DNA of 64,000 bases from the NCBI RefSeq assembly GCF_963576615.1, contig NC_088711.1:17826182-17890181 (forward strand), read 5' to 3'. Shown here piece after piece: positions 9,356 through 20,916 of this stretch (its first letter is position 1; each line of letters begins with the position of its first letter). Source of the stretch: Watersipora subatra (lineage: Eukaryota > Bryozoa > Gymnolaemata > Cheilostomatida > Watersiporidae). A program made the position numbers and the translations under genes. Below the pieces are notes generated by a model. That model made no database searches, was not told the DNA's origin, and saw only the letters and a program-made list of their open reading frames with translations.

Positions 9356-9427
9356 GGATGTGTGGTGTGTTGGTTACTACATCTGTTAACGTCTAAAAGG
9401 CCAAGGGCTCGAATCCTATCACGACTT
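9356..9427 (+). pseudogene. Decayed tRNA-Val relic
   Basis: Relic with AACGTCTAAA in the anticodon arm. Confidence 0.8.
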
Positions 9428-9671
9428 TTATTTTAAACCGGAAAAACCAGATACTGGGATAAAAATGTGTAACAATTGGTTCATTGAATCTGGTGATGGA
9501 GAATACTTGCATCTTGTTTTCGATTTCAGAAATGAGGTATCATGACGGTAGACAGGGGAACTCGAGGGTCAACATTTATCATTTTTAATACGTCGCTCAG
9601 CCAATAATAATTAATTACAGCGGATGTCCAGTACCAGATTTCACCAATGCTTTCGCATGGTCGACTAGGGT

Positions 9672-9744
9672 GGTCATGTGGTGTAGTGGTTATCACATCT
9701 GCTTCACACGCAGAAGGTCATGGGTTCGATACCCATCATGACCT
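9672..9744 (+). tRNA. tRNA-Val(CAC)
   Basis: Anticodon at 9705-9707; consensus CAC copy. Confidence 0.9.
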
Positions 9745-9974
9745 CACTTTTGATGCGAAATCCCAACATCACGCCGAGCAAATGTTTGACACGAATCACC
9801 AATGAGAGCGTAACGTTTAATAAAAGCATAACGAGTAATCCTGGCAACATAAGTAAACGAAACGATAGTTTTGGCAGGTCGCATCTACATGAGAATTGTT
9901 TTAAGAAACCCAAAAGGACATTTAATATGAAACAATACCATGTTTTAAACCTTGACCCTCACCCAAAATGTAGA

Positions 9975-10047
9975 GGTCGTGTGGTGTAGTGGTTATCACA
10001 TCTGCTTTATGCGCAGAAGGCCGTGGGTTCGAAACCCATCGTGACCT
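9975..10047 (+). tRNA. tRNA with Ile anticodon UAU on Val body
   Basis: Anticodon UAU at 10008-10010 with G at 37: two adjacent changes from UAC-A. Acceptor 3' strand is CGTGACC, adding a U6-G67 wobble. It occupies the UAC slot after class U. Confidence 0.78.
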
Positions 10048-10286
10048 AACTCTTTTTGGCATAATTAATAAATTTGTTAATATGTTATGCCGAGAATGTA
10101 CCATATATCTGATCAGAAATCGCAATTTACATGGTGTTCCGTGGATTAGGAATGGCCAACCGTAAATGAAGAGTGCAAATGTGGTTTGGTGTCTGTGAAC
10201 CTTTTTGAACTTTTTATAAGTACGATATGTTCACTATTCTTTATATACAACGCTTTTTATATAACAATTTAAAAATGTGTTGCCGT

Positions 10287-10359
10287 GGTCGTGTGGTGTA
10301 GTGGTTATCACATCTGCTTAACACGCAGAAGGCCATGGGTTCGAAACCCATCATGACCT
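10287..10359 (+). tRNA. tRNA-Val(AAC)
   Basis: Anticodon at 10320-10322; intact; class P variant with AGCATAATT. Confidence 0.9.
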
Positions 10360-10599
10360 AACACTTTTTAGCATAATTAATAACTTTTGTGAATAAGTTA
10401 TGCCGAGAATGTACCATATATTTGATCAGAAATCGCAATTTACATGGTGTTCCGTGGATTAGGAATGGCAAACCGTAAATGAAGAGTGCAAATGTGGTTT
10501 GGTGTCTGTGAACTTTTTTGAATTTTTTATAAGTACGATATGTTCACTATTCTTTATATACAACGCTTTTTATATAACAGTTTAACAATGTGTTGCCGT

Positions 10600-10672
10600 G
10601 GTCGTGTGGTGTAGTGGTTATCACATCTGCTTAACACGCAGAAGGCCATGGGTTCAAAACCCATCATGACCT
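10600..10672 (+). tRNA. tRNA-Val(AAC), B-box change
   Basis: Anticodon at 10633-10635. G57 is A, so the B box reads GGTTCAAAACC. The class Q spacer after it is broken by the transposon at 10691. Confidence 0.8.
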
Positions 10673-10690
10673 AACACTTTTCTTGACATA

Positions 10691-12223
10691 CCCTAGGACA
10701 CTTAAGTATTCGCGGCATCTAACTTTCGCGTTTTCGCGGAGTCATCATCACGCGAAAAATTCATGCGCGAAACTAAACTATCATAACGAACTGGCGAAAA
10801 TTCGAAATTAAATAGCTATGTTCTACGCAGGCCTGTATTCACTGGTTGCAAGTTGGGGGGCTAATGTTAGACGACTAGTTATGAACATCTGGGATGTGGA
10901 GAAGGGGGGGGGGGTGCTGTAAGCTCCCAACAGGTTTCTCTTATGCAGGGCCTCAGCCGGGCCTCTCACGTGAAGTTTTAAAAAATTTTATTGGCAAGTA
11001 TCAACATTTTTCTATTTTTTGAGATTTGCTTTGTTTTAGCTGATGTGACTGACAAAACGTTTTAAAATTAAAACAGGCAAAACTTGTATGCAGTTAAAAA
11101 GCTCAGAAAGAAGACATCTTTTTTTTAAGCGTTTTAACAAAGATCATTTTTGCCGATTTTATTTCAAGTTCATTAAGTAGGATATGGGCAAGCAGATGTT
11201 TGCTAAAACTTGATATTTTGCAAACCTTTATAAAAGTCGTTAACAAGAATATTTTGCCGCTGATGAAGATAATAATGACGCCTAAGAACTACTAAAAGTT
11301 GACGTTTGTTTCTATGGCTTCGAATAAAGTGATATTCTACAGCGATAAAAACCTTTCTATAGCCGTTGGACTAAGAAATTCCTAAAAAGTTGGGGCGTCT
11401 TAGCCGGCCAGCTGTCCAAGGGAATACGGCCCTGTAGTTCATTGATATCCACAACAAAATCGTGATATTAGAAATGCAGATAATTTTGTGTGTGATGGAG
11501 CTCATTGGGAAATTTCTAGTAAATTCGTTAATACACCGAATGAGCAGCATGGCAAAGCAAATTAAGATAACAAGTTTTTTTGGAAAAGCCAAGACAAACG
11601 AAGAAGATGATGATATCAGTTTAGTCACCGAATTTGTAACTGATGAGGATGAAAGTCTGGTAGGTGAAGTCATACAATTAAATAATACTTATTGTAGTGA
11701 TGAATTTTACTGCCAACCAAAAACGATAACAACCCTCACCAGGTCCAACCATGTTATACAGTTCTGGTTGTGATGTTGGTTGTTATCTATTTTCTTTTTT
11801 ATGAGACATGTACTGTATTTGATTTTTTTTAAATTTGAAATATTGTGAACTCAAAACGTGCCGTGGCCATCGCTTGCTATAAATACTTGAGATCTAATAT
11901 TGGTACCATATCGGTCACGACGGAAAGGACCGAGACGTCATTGATAGTCCAAGAAACAAATGGCAGCAAGCGATCACGTTGAATTATCGATTTCTGCCAT
12001 ACATTTATACCTGCGGGTTACAAATACAAACTAGTCGCAAATATAACAACTTTTTTTACTAGAGGACCGGACCTGAGGAATCTAATTTGTTTGTTCCACT
12101 GTATTTATTTTCACATCACTATATTTTCGCACTCATCAGAGCTGCGAAATTAAGTTGCAGCGAAATTTTACTCTGTGTGCTACTCACGAAACTAAATACT
12201 AGCGAAATATAAGTGTCCTAGGG
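10691..12223 (+). mobile_element. Tc1/mariner-type (possibly pogo-like) element, copy A
   Basis: A 1,533-bp element inside a class Q spacer, flanked by TA on both sides (10689-10690 and 12224-12225); removing it and one TA restores the normal spacer. The ends are CCCTAGGACACTTA and its exact reverse complement, followed by weaker similarity rich in TTCGCG-like words near both ends. TA duplication points to the Tc1/mariner superfamily. It has no transposase-sized ORF, so it is non-autonomous. One 103-codon ORF carries a PCNA-binding-like motif near its middle, a feature described for pogo-type transposases, so a pogo-like parent is a reasonable guess. Copy B at 19384 looks the same because the host array was duplicated, not through a second insertion. 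Confidence 0.85.
11462..11773 (+). CDS. Small ORF with PIP-box-like motif inside transposon A
   Basis: This 103-codon ORF encodes QIKITSFF at residues 33-40, matching the PCNA-interacting (PIP) pattern Q-x-x-hydrophobic-x-x-aromatic-aromatic. A basic GKAK and an acidic NEEDDD stretch follow, then more acidic sequence. Pogo-type Tc1/mariner transposases are known to carry a PIP box toward the C terminus, so this may be the tail of a transposase whose catalytic part was lost. No DDE-type catalytic region is visible. A captured host fragment is the alternative. Expression is unproven, and the start may be the later Met at 11549. Confidence 0.45.
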   Translation: MILEMQIILCVMELIGKFLVNSLIHRMSSMAKQIKITSFFGKAKTNEEDDDISLVTEFVTDEDESLVGEVIQLNNTYCSDEFYCQPKTITTLTRSNHVIQFWL

Positions 12224-12446
12224 TAACTGATAACTTTTGTTAAAATTGTATGCTGAGAATGTATCATAAATAATAAGAAATTGCCTTTATATGGTTTTCC
12301 GCTGAATAGAAATGGCAAACCCTAAATGAGAAGTGCAAATGTGGTTTGGTGTCTGTGAACTTTTTTGAATTTTTTATAAGTACGATATGTTCACTATTCT
12401 TTATATACGACGCTTTTTATATAACAATTTAACAATGTGTTGCCGT

Positions 12447-12519
12447 GGTCGTGTGGTGTAGTGGTTATCACATCTGCTTAACACGCAGAAGGCCATGGGT
12501 TCGAAAACCATCATGACCT
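12447..12519 (+). tRNA. tRNA-Val(AAC), weak T stem
   Basis: Anticodon at 12480-12482; G53/A61 mismatch; class R, T3. Confidence 0.78.
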
Positions 12520-12759
12520 AACACTTTCTTGGCATGCCTAATAACTTTTATTAATATAATATGCCGAGAATGTAACATATATCTGATCAGAAATCGCAAA
12601 TTACATAGTTTTCTGCTGAATAGAAATGACAAACCCTAAGTGAGAAGTGCAAATGTGGTTTGGTTTCTGTGAACTTTTTTGAATTCTTTATAAGTATGAT
12701 ATGTTCACTCATCTCGATATACAACGCTTTTTTATAACAAGTTAACAATGTGTTGGTGT

Positions 12760-12831
12760 GGATGTGTGGTGTGTTGGTTACTACATCTGTTAACGTCTAA
12801 AAGGCCAAGGGCTCGAATCCTATCACGACTT
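12760..12831 (+). pseudogene. Decayed tRNA-Val relic
   Basis: Relic behind a CAAGTTAACAATG leader variant. Confidence 0.8.
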
Positions 12832-13075
12832 TTATTCTAAACCGGAAAAACCAGATACTGGGATAAAAATGTGTAACAATTGGTTCATTGAATCTGGTGA
12901 TGGAGAATACTTGCATCTTGTTTTCGATTTCAGAAATGAGGTATCATGACGGTAGACAGGGGAACTCGAGGGTCAACATTTATCATTTTTAATACGTCGC
13001 TCAGCCAATAATAATTAATTACAGCGGATGTCCAGTACCAGATTTCACCAATGCTTTCGCATGGTCGACTAGGGT

Positions 13076-13148
13076 GGTCATGTGGTGTAGTGGTTATCAC
13101 ATCTGCTTCACACGCAGAAGGTCATGGGTTCGATACCCATCATGACCT
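13076..13148 (+). tRNA. tRNA-Val(CAC)
   Basis: Anticodon at 13109-13111; consensus. Confidence 0.9.
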
Positions 13149-13378
13149 CACTTTTGATGCGAAATCCCAACATCACGCCGAGCAAATGTTTGACACGAAT
13201 CACCAATGAGAGCGTAACGTTTAATAAAAGCATAACGAGTAATCCTGGCAACATAAGTAAACGAAAAGATAGTTTTGGCAGGTCGCATCTACATGACAAT
13301 TGTTTTAAAAAACCCAAACGGATATTTAATAAGAAACAATACCAAGTTTTAAAACATGAACCTTACCCAAAATGTACA

Positions 13379-13451
13379 GGTCGTGTGGTGTAGTGGTTAT
13401 CACATCTGCTTTACACGCAGTAGGCCATGGGTTCGAAACCCATCATGACCT
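13379..13451 (+). tRNA. tRNA-Val(UAC)
   Basis: Anticodon at 13412-13414; U43 faces U27. Leader ends TACA instead of TAGA. Confidence 0.8.
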
Positions 13452-13691
13452 AACACTTTTTGGCATAATTAATAACTTTTGTGAATAAGTTATGCCGAGA
13501 ATGTACCATATATTTGATCAGAAATCGCAATTTACATGGTGTTCCGTGGATTAGGAATGGCAAACCGTAAATGAAGAGTGCAAATGTGGTTTGGTGTCTG
13601 TGAACTTTTTTGAATTTTTTATAAGTACGATATGTTCACTATTCTTTATATACAACGCTTTTTATATAACAATTTAACAATGTGTTGCCGT

Positions 13692-13764
13692 GGTCGTGTG
13701 GTGTAGTGGTTATCACATCTGCTTAACACGCAGAAGGCCATGGGTTCGAAACCCATCATGACCT
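13692..13764 (+). tRNA. tRNA-Val(AAC)
   Basis: Anticodon at 13725-13727; consensus; class Q. Confidence 0.92.
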
Positions 13765-14002
13765 AACACTTTTCTTGACATAACTGATAACTTTTGTTAA
13801 AATTGTATGCTGAGAATGTATCATAAATAATAAGAAATTGCCTTTATATGGTTTTCCGCTGAATAGAAATGGCAAACCCAAAATGAGAAGTGCAAATGTG
13901 GTTTGGTGTCTGTGAACGTTTTTAAAATCTTTATAAGTACGATATGTTCATTCATCTTGATATACAACGCTTTTTTATAGCAATTTAACAATGTGTTGGT
14001 GT

Positions 14003-14075
14003 GGTCGTGTGGTGTAGTGGTTATCACATCTGCTTTACACGCAGAAGGCCATGGGTTCGAAACCCATCATGACCT
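14003..14075 (+). tRNA. tRNA-Val(UAC)
   Basis: Anticodon at 14036-14038. UAC gene behind the TGTTGGTGT leader normal for AAC genes, followed by class P: a crossover within the gene is likely. Confidence 0.88.
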
Positions 14076-14314
14076 AACACTTTTTGGCATAATTAATAAA
14101 TTTGTTAATATGTTATGCCGAGAATGTACCATATATCTGATCATAAATCGCAATTTACATGGTGTTCCGTGGATTAGGAATGGCAAACCGTAAATGAGAA
14201 GTGCAAATGTGGTTTGGTGTCTGTGAACTTTTTTGAATTTTTTATAAGTACAATATGTTCACTATTCTTTATATGCAAAGCTTTTTATATAACAATTTAA
14301 CAATGTGTTGCCGT

Positions 14315-14387
14315 GGTCGTGTGGTGTAGTGGTTATCACATCTGCTTTACACGCAGATAGCCGTGGGTTCGAAACCCATCATGATCT
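14315..14387 (+). tRNA. tRNA-Val(UAC)
   Basis: Anticodon at 14348-14350; variable loop starts UA instead of AG; G2-U71 wobble; T6. Confidence 0.8.
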
Positions 14388-14627
14388 AATATTTTTTGGC
14401 ATAATTAATAACTTTTGTGAATAAGTTATGCCGAGAATGCACCATATATCTGATCAGAAATCGCAATTTACATGGTGTTCCGTGGATTAGGAATGGCAAA
14501 CCGTAAATGAAGAGTGCAAATGTGGTTTGGTGTCTGTGAACTTTTTTGAATTTTTTATAAGCACGATATGTTCACTATTCTTTATATACAACGCTTTTTA
14601 TATAACAATTTAACAATGTGTTGCCGT

Positions 14628-14700
14628 GGTCGTGTGGTGTAGTGGTTATCACATCTGCTTAACACGCAGCAGGCCATGGGTTCGAAACCCATCATGAGCT
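14628..14700 (+). tRNA. tRNA-Val(AAC), two stem mismatches
   Basis: Anticodon at 14661-14663; U27/C43 and G2/G71 mismatches as in 8732. Confidence 0.7.
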
Positions 14701-14938
14701 AACACTTTTCTTGACATAACTGATAACTTTTGTTAAAATTGTATGCTGAGAATGTATCATAAATAATAAGAAATTGCCTTTATATGGTTTTCCGCTGAAT
14801 AGAAATGGCAAACCCTAAATGAGAAGTGCAAATGTGGTTTGGTGTCTGTGAACGTTTTTAAAATCTTTATAAGTACGATATGTTCATTCATCTTGATATA
14901 CAACGCTTTTTTATAGCAATTTAACAATGTGTTGGTGT

Positions 14939-15011
14939 GGTCGTGTGGTGTAGTGGTTATCACATCTGCTTAACACGCAGAAGGCCATGGGTTCGAAAAC
15001 CATCATGACCT
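14939..15011 (+). tRNA. tRNA-Val(AAC), weak T stem
   Basis: Anticodon at 14972-14974; G53/A61; class R, T6. Confidence 0.8.
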
Positions 15012-15251
15012 AACACTTTTTTGGCATGCCTAATAACTTTTATTAATATAATATGCCGAGAATGTAACATATATCTGATCAGAAATCGCAAATTACATGG
15101 TTTTCCGCTGAATAGAAATGGCAAACCCTAAGTGAGAAGTGCAAATGTGGTTTGGTTTCTGTGAACTTTTTTGAATTTTTTATAAGTATGATATGTTCAC
15201 TCATCTCGATATACAACGCTTTTTTATAACAATTTAACAATGTGTTGGTGT

Positions 15252-15323
15252 GGATGTGTGGTGTGTTGGTTACTACATCTGTTAACGTCTAAAAGGCCAA
15301 GGGCTCGAATCCTATCACGACTT
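15252..15323 (+). pseudogene. Decayed tRNA-Val relic
   Basis: Copy of the 9356 relic type. Confidence 0.8.
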
Positions 15324-15567
15324 TTATTTTAAACCGGAAAAACCAGATACTGGGATAAAAATGTGTAACAATTGGTTCATTGAATCTGGTGATGGAGAAT
15401 ACTTGCATCTTGTTTTCGATTTCAGAAATGAGGTATCATGACGGTAGACAGGGGAACTCGAGGGTCAACATTTATCATTTTTAATACGTCGCTCAGCCAA
15501 TAATAATTAATTACAGCGGATGTCCAGTACCAGATTTCACCAATGCTTTCGCATGGTCGACTAGGGT

Positions 15568-15640
15568 GGTCATGTGGTGTAGTGGTTATCACATCTGCTT
15601 CACACGCAGAAGGTCATGGGTTCGATACCCATCATGACCT
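15568..15640 (+). tRNA. tRNA-Val(CAC)
   Basis: Anticodon at 15601-15603; consensus. Confidence 0.9.
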
Positions 15641-15869
15641 CACTTTTGATGCGAAATCCCAACATCACGCCGAGCAAATGTTTGACACGAATCACCAATG
15701 AGAGCGTAACGTTTAATAAAAGCATAACGAGTAATCCTGGCAACATAAGTAAATGAAACGATAGTTTTGGCAGGTCGCATCTACATGAGAATTGTTTTAA
15801 GAAACCCAAAGGACATTTAATATGAAACAATACCATGTTTTAAACCTTGACCCTCACCCAAAATGTAGA

Positions 15870-15942
15870 GGTCGTGTGGTGTAGTGGTTATCACATCTGC
15901 TTAACACGCAGAAGGCCATGGGTTCGAAACCCATCATGACCT
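15870..15942 (+). tRNA. tRNA-Val(AAC)
   Basis: Anticodon at 15903-15905. AAC gene in the slot after class U that normally holds UAC; class P follows. Confidence 0.9.
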
Positions 15943-16181
15943 AACTCTTTTTGGCATAATTAATAAATTTGTTAATATGTTATGCCGAGAATGTACCATA
16001 TATTTGATCAGAAATCACAATTTACATGGTGTTCCGTGGATTAGGAATGGCAAACCGTAAATGAAGAGTGCAAATGTGGTTTGGTGTCTGTGAACTTTTT
16101 TGAATCTTTTATAAGTACGATATGTTCACTATTCTTTATATACAACGCTTTTTATATAACAATTTAACAATGTGTTGCCGT

Positions 16182-16254
16182 GGTCGTGTGGTGTAGTGGT
16201 TATCACATCTGCTTAACACGCAGAAGACCATGGGTTCGAAACCCATCATGATCT
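16182..16254 (+). tRNA. tRNA-Val(AAC)
   Basis: Anticodon at 16215-16217; G2-U71 wobble; GACC in the variable loop; class Q. Confidence 0.85.
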
Positions 16255-16493
16255 GACACTTTTCTTGACATAACTGATAACTTTTGTTAAAATTGTATGC
16301 TGAGAATGTATCATAAACAATAAGAAATTGCCTTTATATGGTTTTCCGCTGAATAGAAATGGCAAACCCTAAATGAGAAGTGCAAATGTGGTTTGGTGTC
16401 TGTGAACTTTTTTGAATTTTTTATAAGTACGATATGTTCACTATTCTTTATATACGACGCTTTTCATATAACAATTTAACAATGTGTTGCTGT

Positions 16494-16566
16494 GGTCGTG
16501 TGGTGTAGTGGTTATCACATCTGCTTAACACGCAGAAGGCCATGGGTTCGAAAACCATCATGACCT
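16494..16566 (+). tRNA. tRNA-Val(AAC), weak T stem
   Basis: Anticodon at 16527-16529; leader TGTTGCTGT; G53/A61; class R, T3. The following spacer is shortened by about 5 bp. Confidence 0.78.
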
Positions 16567-16800
16567 AACACTTTCTTGGCATGCCTAATAACTTTTATTA
16601 ATATAATATGCCGAGAATGTAACATATATCTGATCAGAAATCGCAAATTACATAGTTTTCTGCTGAATAGAAATGACAAACCCTAAGTGCAAATGTGGTT
16701 TGGTGTCTGTGAACTTTTTTGAATTTTTTATAAGTACGATATGTTCACTATTCTTTATATACGACGCTTTTTATATAACAATTTAACAATGTGTTGCCGT

Positions 16801-16873
16801 GGTCGTGTGGTGTAGTGGTTATCACATCTGCTTAACACGCAGAAGGCCATGGGTTCGAAAACCATCATGACCT
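16801..16873 (+). tRNA. tRNA-Val(AAC), weak T stem
   Basis: Anticodon at 16834-16836; G53/A61; T6; spacer switches from R to P. Confidence 0.8.
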
Positions 16874-17114
16874 AAAACTTTTTTGGCATGCCTAATAACT
16901 TTTATTAATATAGTATGCCGAGAATGTACCATATATCTGATAAGAAATCGCAATTTACATGGTGTTCCGTGAATTAGGAATGGCAAACCGTAAATGAAGA
17001 GTGCAAATGTGGTTTGGTGTCTGTGAACCTTTTTGAATTTTTTATAAGTACGATATGTTCGCTATTCTTTATATACAACGCTTTTTATATAACAATTTAA
17101 CAATGTGTTGCCGT

Positions 17115-17187
17115 GGTCGTGTGGTGTAGTGGTTATCACATCTGCTTTACACGCAGAAGGCCATGGGTTCGAAACCCATCATGACCT
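17115..17187 (+). tRNA. tRNA-Val(UAC)
   Basis: Anticodon at 17148-17150; consensus; class P. Confidence 0.9.
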
Positions 17188-17426
17188 AACACTTTTTGGC
17201 ATAATTAATAACTTTTGTGAATAAGTTATGCCGAGAATGTACCATATATTTGATCAGAAATCGCAATTTACATGGTGTTCCGTGGATTAGGAATGACAAA
17301 CCGTAAATGAAGAGTGCAAATGTGGTTTGGTGTCTGTGAACTTTTTTGAATTTTTATAAGTACGATATGTTCACTATTCTTTATATGCAACGCTTTTTAT
17401 ATAACAATTTAACAATGTGTTGCCGT

Positions 17427-17499
17427 GGTCGTGTGTTGTAGTGGTTATCACATCTGCTTAACACGCAGAAGGCCATGGGTTCGAAACCCATCATGACCT
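17427..17499 (+). tRNA. tRNA-Val(AAC), A-box change
   Basis: Anticodon at 17460-17462. G10 is U, losing the G10-C25 pair and changing the A box. Class Q. Confidence 0.78.
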
Positions 17500-17737
17500 A
17501 ACACTTTTCTTGACATAACTGATAACTTTTGTTAAAATTGTATGCTGAGAATGTATCATAAATAATAAGAAATTGCCTTTATATGGTTTTCCGCTGAATG
17601 GAAATGGCAAACCCTAAATGAGAAGTGCAAATGTGGTTTGGTGTCTGTGAACTTTTTTAAATTCTTTATAAGTACGATATGTTCATTCATCTTGATATAC
17701 AACGCTTTTTTATAGCAATTTAACAATGTGTTGGTGT

Positions 17738-17810
17738 GGTCGTGTGGTGTAGTGGTTATCACATCTGCTTAACACGCAGAAGGCCATGGGTTCGAAAACC
17801 ATCATGACCT
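17738..17810 (+). tRNA. tRNA-Val(AAC), weak T stem
   Basis: Anticodon at 17771-17773; G53/A61; class R, T3. Confidence 0.78.
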
Positions 17811-18050
17811 AACACTTTCTTGGCATGCCTAATAACTTTTATTAATATAATATGCCGAGAATGTAACATATATCTGATCAGAAATCGCAAATTACATGGT
17901 TTTCCGCTGAATAGAAATGGCAAACCCTAAGTGAGAAGTGCAAATGTGGTTTGGTTTCTGTGAACTTTTTTGAATTCTTTATAAGTATGATATGTTCACT
18001 CATCTCGATATACAACGCTTTTTTATAACAATTTAACAATGTGTTGGTGT

Positions 18051-18122
18051 GGATGTGTGGTGTGTTGGTTACTACATCTGTTAACGTCTAAAAGGCCAAG
18101 GGCTCGAATCCTATCACGACTT
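18051..18122 (+). pseudogene. Decayed tRNA-Val relic
   Basis: Relic followed by a T3 run (CTTTAATTTT) instead of T4. Confidence 0.8.
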
Positions 18123-18366
18123 TAATTTTAAACCGGAAAAACCAGATGCTGGGATAAAAATGTGTAACAATTGGTTCATTGAATCTGGTGATGGAGAATA
18201 CTTGCATCTTGTTTTCGATTTCAGAAATGAGGTATCATGACGGTAGACAGGGGAACTCGAGGGTCAACATTTATCATTTTTAATACGTCGCTCAGCCAAT
18301 AATAATTAATTACAGCGGATGTCCAGTACCAGATTTCACCAATGCTTTCGCATGGTCGACTAGGGT

Positions 18367-18439
18367 GGTCATGTGGTGTAGTGGTTATCACATCTGCTTC
18401 ACACGCAGAAGGTCATGGGTTCGATACCCATCATGACCT
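18367..18439 (+). tRNA. tRNA-Val(CAC)
   Basis: Anticodon at 18400-18402; consensus. Confidence 0.9.
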
Positions 18440-18668
18440 CACTTTTGATGCGAAATCCCAACATCACGCCGAGCAAATGTTTGACACGAATCACCAATGA
18501 GAGCGTAACGTTTAATAAAAGCATAACGAGTAATCCTGGCAACATAAGTAAACGAAACGATAGTTTTGGCAGGTCGCATCTACATGAGAATTGTTTTAAG
18601 AAACCCAAAGGACATTTAATATGAAACAATACCATGTTTTAAACCTTGACCCTCACCCAAAATGTAGA

Positions 18669-18741
18669 GGTCGTGTGGTGTAGTGGTTATCACATCTGCT
18701 TTACACGCAGAAGGCCATGGGTTCGAAACCCATCATGACCT
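18669..18741 (+). tRNA. tRNA-Val(UAC)
   Basis: Anticodon at 18702-18704; class P with AACTCTTTTT. Confidence 0.9.
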
Positions 18742-18980
18742 AACTCTTTTTGGCATAATTAATAAATTTGTTAATATGTTATGCCGAGAATGTACCATAT
18801 ATTTGATCAGAAATCACAATTTACATGGTGTTCCGTGGATTAGGAATGGCAAACCGTAAATGAAGAGTGCAAATGTGGTTTGGTGTCTGTGAACTTTTTT
18901 GAATCTTTTATAAGTACGATATGTTCACTATTCTTTATATACAACGCTTTTTATATAACAATTTAACAATGTGTTGCCGT

Positions 18981-19053
18981 GGTCGTGTGGTGTAGTGGTT
19001 ATCACATCTGCTTAACACGCAGAAGACCATGGGTTCGAAACCCATCATGACCT
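18981..19053 (+). tRNA. tRNA-Val(AAC)
   Basis: Anticodon at 19014-19016; GACC variable-loop variant; class Q. Confidence 0.88.
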
Positions 19054-19292
19054 GACACTTTTCTTGACATAACTGATAACTTTTGTTAAAATTGTATGCT
19101 GAGAATGTATCATAAATAATAAGAAATTGCCTTTATATGGTTTTCCGCTGAATAGAAATGGCAAACCCTAAATGAGAAGTGCAAATGTGGTTTGGTGTCT
19201 GTGAACTTTTTTGAATTTTTTATAAGTACGATATGTTCACTATTCTTTATATACGACGCTTTTTATATAACAATTTAACAATGTGTTGCCGT

Positions 19293-19365
19293 GGTCGTGT
19301 GGTGTAGTGGTTATCACATCTGCTTAACACGCAGAAGGCCATGGGTTCAAAACCCATCATGACCT
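19293..19365 (+). tRNA. tRNA-Val(AAC), B-box change
   Basis: Anticodon at 19326-19328; G57 to A as in 10600. First gene of duplication copy B. Confidence 0.8.
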
Positions 19366-19383
19366 AACACTTTTCTTGACATA

Positions 19384-20916
19384 CCCTAGGACACTTAAGT
19401 ATTCGCGGCATCTAACTTTCGCGTTTTCGCGGAGTCATCATCACGCGAAAAATTCATGCGCGAAACTAAACTATCATAACGAACTGGCGAAAATTCGAAA
19501 TTAAATAGCTATGTTCTACGCAGGCCTGTATTCACTGGTTGCAAGTTGGGGGGCTAATGTTAGACGACTAGTTATGAACATCTGGGATGTGGAGAAGGGG
19601 GGGGGGGTGCTGTAAGCTCCCAACAGGTTTCTCTTATGCAGGGCCTCAGCCGGGCCTCTCACGTGAAGTTTTAAAAAATTTTATTGGCAAGTATCAACAT
19701 TTTTCTATTTTTTGAGATTTGCTTTGTTTTAGCTGATGTGACTGACAAAACGTTTTAAAATTAAAACAGGCAAAACTTGTATGCAGTTAAAAAGCTCAGA
19801 AAGAAGACATCTTTTTTTTAAGCGTTTTAACAAAGATCATTTTTGCCGATTTTATTTCAAGTTCATTAAGTAGGATATGGGCAAGCAGATGTTTGCTAAA
19901 ACTTGATATTTTGCAAACCTTTATAAAAGTCGTTAACAAGAATATTTTGCCGCTGATGAAGATAATAATGACGCCTAAGAACTACTAAAAGTTGACGTTT
20001 GTTTCTATGGCTTCGAATAAAGTGATATTCTACAGCGATAAAAACCTTTCTATAGCCGTTGGACTAAGAAATTCCTAAAAAGTTGGGGCGTCTTAGCCGG
20101 CCAGCTGTCCAAGGGAATACGGCCCTGTAGTTCATTGATATCCACAACAAAATCGTGATATTAGAAATGCAGATAATTTTGTGTGTGATGGAGCTCATTG
20201 GGAAATTTCTAGTAAATTCGTTAATACACCGAATGAGCAGCATGGCAAAGCAAATTAAGATAACAAGTTTTTTTGGAAAAGCCAAGACAAACGAAGAAGA
20301 TGATGATATCAGTTTAGTCACCGAATTTGTAACTGATGAGGATGAAAGTCTGGTAGGTGAAGTCATACAATTAAATAATACTTATTGTAGTGATGAATTT
20401 TACTGCCAACCAAAAACGATAACAACCCTCACCAGGTCCAACCATGTTATACAGTTCTGGTTGTGATGTTGGTTGTTATCTATTTTCTTTTTTATGAGAC
20501 ATGTACTGTATTTGATTTTTTTTAAATTTGAAATATTGTGAACTCAAAACGTGCCGTGGCCATCGCTTGCTATAAATACTTGAGATCTAATATTGGTACC
20601 ATATCGGTCACGACGGAAAGGACCGAGACGTCATTGATAGTCCAAGAAACAAATGGCAGCAAGCGATCACGTTGAATTATCGATTTCTGCCATACATTTA
20701 TACCTGCGGGTTACAAATACAAACTAGTCGCAAATATAACAACTTTTTTTACTAGAGGACCGGACCTGAGGAATCTAATTTGTTTGTTCCACTGTATTTA
20801 TTTTCACATCACTATATTTTCGCACTCATCAGAGCTGCGAAATTAAGTTGCAGCGAAATTTTACTCTGTGTGCTACTCACGAAACTAAATACTAGCGAAA
20901 TATAAGTGTCCTAGGG
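19384..20916 (+). mobile_element. Tc1/mariner-type element, copy B
   Basis: Passenger copy of the element at 10691, with the same TA flanks (19382-19383 and 20917-20918), the same 14-bp ends and the same run of 11 Gs near 19600. I saw no difference between the copies by eye, which makes the surrounding duplication very recent, homogenised, or an assembly effect. Confidence 0.85.
20155..20466 (+). CDS. Small PIP-box-like ORF inside transposon B
   Basis: Same 103 codons as the ORF at 11462, with QIKITSFF at residues 33-40. Its presence in both copies reflects the duplication and is not independent evidence of selection. Confidence 0.4.
   Translation: MILEMQIILCVMELIGKFLVNSLIHRMSSMAKQIKITSFFGKAKTNEEDDDISLVTEFVTDEDESLVGEVIQLNNTYCSDEFYCQPKTITTLTRSNHVIQFWL

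Larger units (their letters stand above)
10600..19292 (+). repeat. 8,693-bp tandem duplication, copy A
   Basis: Genes, spacers and the transposon here recur 8,693 bp downstream with only a few substitutions noticed by eye. The left breakpoint lies in or next to the gene at 10600, which shares its G57-to-A change with the gene at 19293 although the sequence upstream of the two differs. Confidence 0.85.
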
